From positions 1 through 6,946 of the forward strand of contig DBQU01000008.1 in the NCBI GenBank assembly GCA_002305765.1: 6,946 nucleotides of DNA, in the 5' to 3' direction. Each line of letters begins with the position of its first letter. Positions within the stretch are counted from its first letter, which is position 1. Shown one piece after another: positions 5,561 through 6,946 of this stretch. Below the pieces are notes generated by a model. It had not been told where the DNA came from and did no database searches. It was given only the letters and a program-made list of their open reading frames with translations. The position numbers were made by a program, and so were the translations under genes. This stretch comes from Deltaproteobacteria bacterium UBA1386 (GTDB lineage Bacteria > Desulfobacterota > Syntrophorhabdia > Syntrophorhabdales > Syntrophorhabdaceae).

Positions 5561-6538
5561 ATGGCAAAGCTCAATTCAGGATCCAATTTCAAGAAAACAT
5601 TCCTGGTCCACGCGATCATCCTCGCGGCACTCGCTGTCCTGCCATTGTTCCTGAACGGTTACCATCAGAAACTGGCAGTCGAGGCGATCATATTGTCCGT
5701 TTTCGCAATGAGTCTCGACCTGGTCATGGGGTACGCCGGGATAGCCACCTTCGGCCACGCGGCGTTCTTCGGGATAGGCGGATACGCCATGGGCGTCATG
5801 CTCAAGTTCCTGTTCCCCTCCCTCTGGCTGGGGCTCATCCTGGCGGGATTCTGCACCGCCATCCTTGCCTTTTTGATTGGTTTCGTATCGATCCGTGCGA
5901 AGGGCATATACTTTGCCATCCTGACCCTCGCCTTTGCCGAGGTTGTCTACAGGATCATCTTCCATTCCTACAACACCCCTCTGGGCGGCTCCGACGGGCT
6001 CGTCGGCGTGCCCACGCCGATGCTGCACCTCGGGTTCTTCGACATTGACCTGAGGAACACGGTCAACTTCTATTGGGTGGCGGTCGCTTTTGCGTACCTC
6101 TCCTACCTGGTCTGCAAGCTGATCGTCGGTTCCCCCTTCGGCAGTATCCTTTCGGGTATACGGGAAAACGAGAACCGCGTACCCTTCCTCGGTTTCAATG
6201 TGAAGTGGAGCAAGGTGACGGCCTTTGTCCTGGCGGGTATCTTCGCAGGGTTCAGCGGGGCGATGTTCACAGCCTTCAAGACCTACGCGGATACGGAGCA
6301 GCTTAACTTCCTGCTCTCCGGCAAGGTCATCGTCATGGCCCTCATCGGCGGCATAGGCACGCTTATCGGCCCCATGGTGGGAGCGGTGGTGATCACGATC
6401 TTCGAATCCGTCATCTCCACGTATTTTCGTGCCCATCACCTTATTATAGGGGCGCTCTTTGTCATTGTCGTCATATTCATGCCGAAAGGGCTTCTCGGGT
6501 TGTTCGCGAGAAAAGACAGAAATAATAACGGGAGTTGA
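5561..6538 (+). CDS. livM: Branched-chain amino acid-type ABC transporter permease LivM
   Basis: The 325-residue inner-membrane permease pairs with LivH. A short basic N-terminus (MAKLNSGSNFKK) precedes the first membrane segment. The LivM signature is at GYAGIATFGHAAFFGIGGYA (57-76). SIRAKGIYFAILTLAFAEV (110-128), the loop GIRENENRVPFLGF (199-212), GGIGTLIGPMVGA (263-275) and the closing MPKGLLGLF (307-315) are all standard. Length agrees with the family. ATG 5561 is chosen because GAGAGG at 5548-5553 stands seven bases upstream; an in-frame TTG at 5534 would add nine residues overlapping livH without a good ribosome-binding site. The gap to livH is four bases and to livG two, so the three genes are probably co-translated. 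Confidence 0.94.
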   Translation: MAKLNSGSNFKKTFLVHAIILAALAVLPLFLNGYHQKLAVEAIILSVFAMSLDLVMGYAGIATFGHAAFFGIGGYAMGVMLKFLFPSLWLGLILAGFCTAILAFLIGFVSIRAKGIYFAILTLAFAEVVYRIIFHSYNTPLGGSDGLVGVPTPMLHLGFFDIDLRNTVNFYWVAVAFAYLSYLVCKLIVGSPFGSILSGIRENENRVPFLGFNVKWSKVTAFVLAGIFAGFSGAMFTAFKTYADTEQLNFLLSGKVIVMALIGGIGTLIGPMVGAVVITIFESVISTYFRAHHLIIGALFVIVVIFMPKGLLGLFARKDRNNNGS

Positions 6539-6540
6539 TA

Positions 6541-6946
6541 ATGTTCTTTGAGGTCAAGGAGCTGTGCAGGTCTTTCGGGGCGCTTCAGGCGGTTCACAAT
6601 GTTTCCTTCACGCTGGACGAGGGTACCACCCTTTCCATCATCGGACCGAACGGGGCCGGGAAGACGACCCTTTTCAACGTGATCACCGGTGTGTTTCCGC
6701 CCGATAGCGGTGAAGTGATGTTCAAGGGCACGCGGGTGACGGGGATGCCCCCGGACAAGCTGTGTCACAAAGGTATTGCGAGGTCGTTCCAGATAACGAA
6801 TATCTTTCAGGGGCTCTCCGTGTTCGAGAACATCCGTCTCGCGTGCCAGGAGCGGAAAGCGACGAAAAGGATGTTTTCCCACGTCTCAAAGCTGAAGGAG
6901 CCCGTGGAAGAGGCGGAGAAGATAGAGATGGTCAAGATCTTTCAGA
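6541..6946 (+). CDS. livG: ABC transporter ATP-binding protein LivG (partial, runs off the window)
   Basis: The first 135 codons are present; the family is usually about 250-260 residues, so roughly half is missing at the right edge. The protein is the cytoplasmic ATPase driving the importer. The Walker A motif GPNGAGKT is at residues 35-42 and the Q-loop glutamine is at 84 in IARSFQITNIF. GLSVFENIRLA (91-101) is typical of the LivG branch rather than LivF. The ABC signature and Walker B lie outside the window. ATG 6541 follows livM by two bases, with GGGAG at 6530-6534 as ribosome-binding site. A livF gene is expected just beyond the window. Confidence 0.93.
   Translation, partial: MFFEVKELCRSFGALQAVHNVSFTLDEGTTLSIIGPNGAGKTTLFNVITGVFPPDSGEVMFKGTRVTGMPPDKLCHKGIARSFQITNIFQGLSVFENIRLACQERKATKRMFSHVSKLKEPVEEAEKIEMVKIFQ

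Overview
The window looks like chromosomal DNA from a moderately GC-rich anaerobic bacterium. The best guess is a Desulfobacterota (old Deltaproteobacteria) of the syntrophic or aromatic/fatty-acid-degrading kind. This is inferred from the mix of crotonase, acyl-CoA ligase, SDR and Liv-type transporter genes and from the intergenic repeats; no rRNA or other marker gene is present, so the lineage is tentative. All recognisable genes lie on the + strand.

Layout. Positions 1-404 are non-coding and rich in structure. They hold an imperfect inverted repeat at the left edge, a perfect 36-bp palindrome followed by a short T-run (probable terminator of a gene upstream of the window), and a two-armed inverted array of 9-bp units. 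An SDR oxidoreductase follows (405-1169). Next comes a short spacer with four heptamer units, then the last 46 codons of an acyl-CoA synthetase whose remaining >90% is missing (1274-1414). This remnant overlaps, by ATGA, a crotonase gene (1411-2190) that lacks both glutamates of classical enoyl-CoA hydratase.

An AT-rich intergenic region (2191-2479) carries a perfect 15-bp inverted repeat and a TTGACA promoter. It leads into a TetR/FadR-like regulator (2480-3172). A 246-bp leader with several small hairpins follows. The last block is a Liv-type (HAAT family) ABC importer operon: periplasmic substrate-binding protein (3419-4549), permease LivH (4678-5556, TTG start), permease LivM (5561-6538) and the start of ATPase LivG (6541 to the window end).

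How the parts may work together (inference): the importer brings in a small carboxylic or amino-acid-like substrate. The CoA ligase, now only a remnant here, together with the crotonase and SDR would belong to acyl-CoA metabolism, and the TetR protein would respond to an acyl-CoA or related ligand. The loss of the ligase suggests that the left half has been rearranged. I see no convincing evidence of an undescribed system. The points most worth checking are the ligase remnant, the atypical crotonase, the operator-like palindrome and the intergenic repeat arrays.
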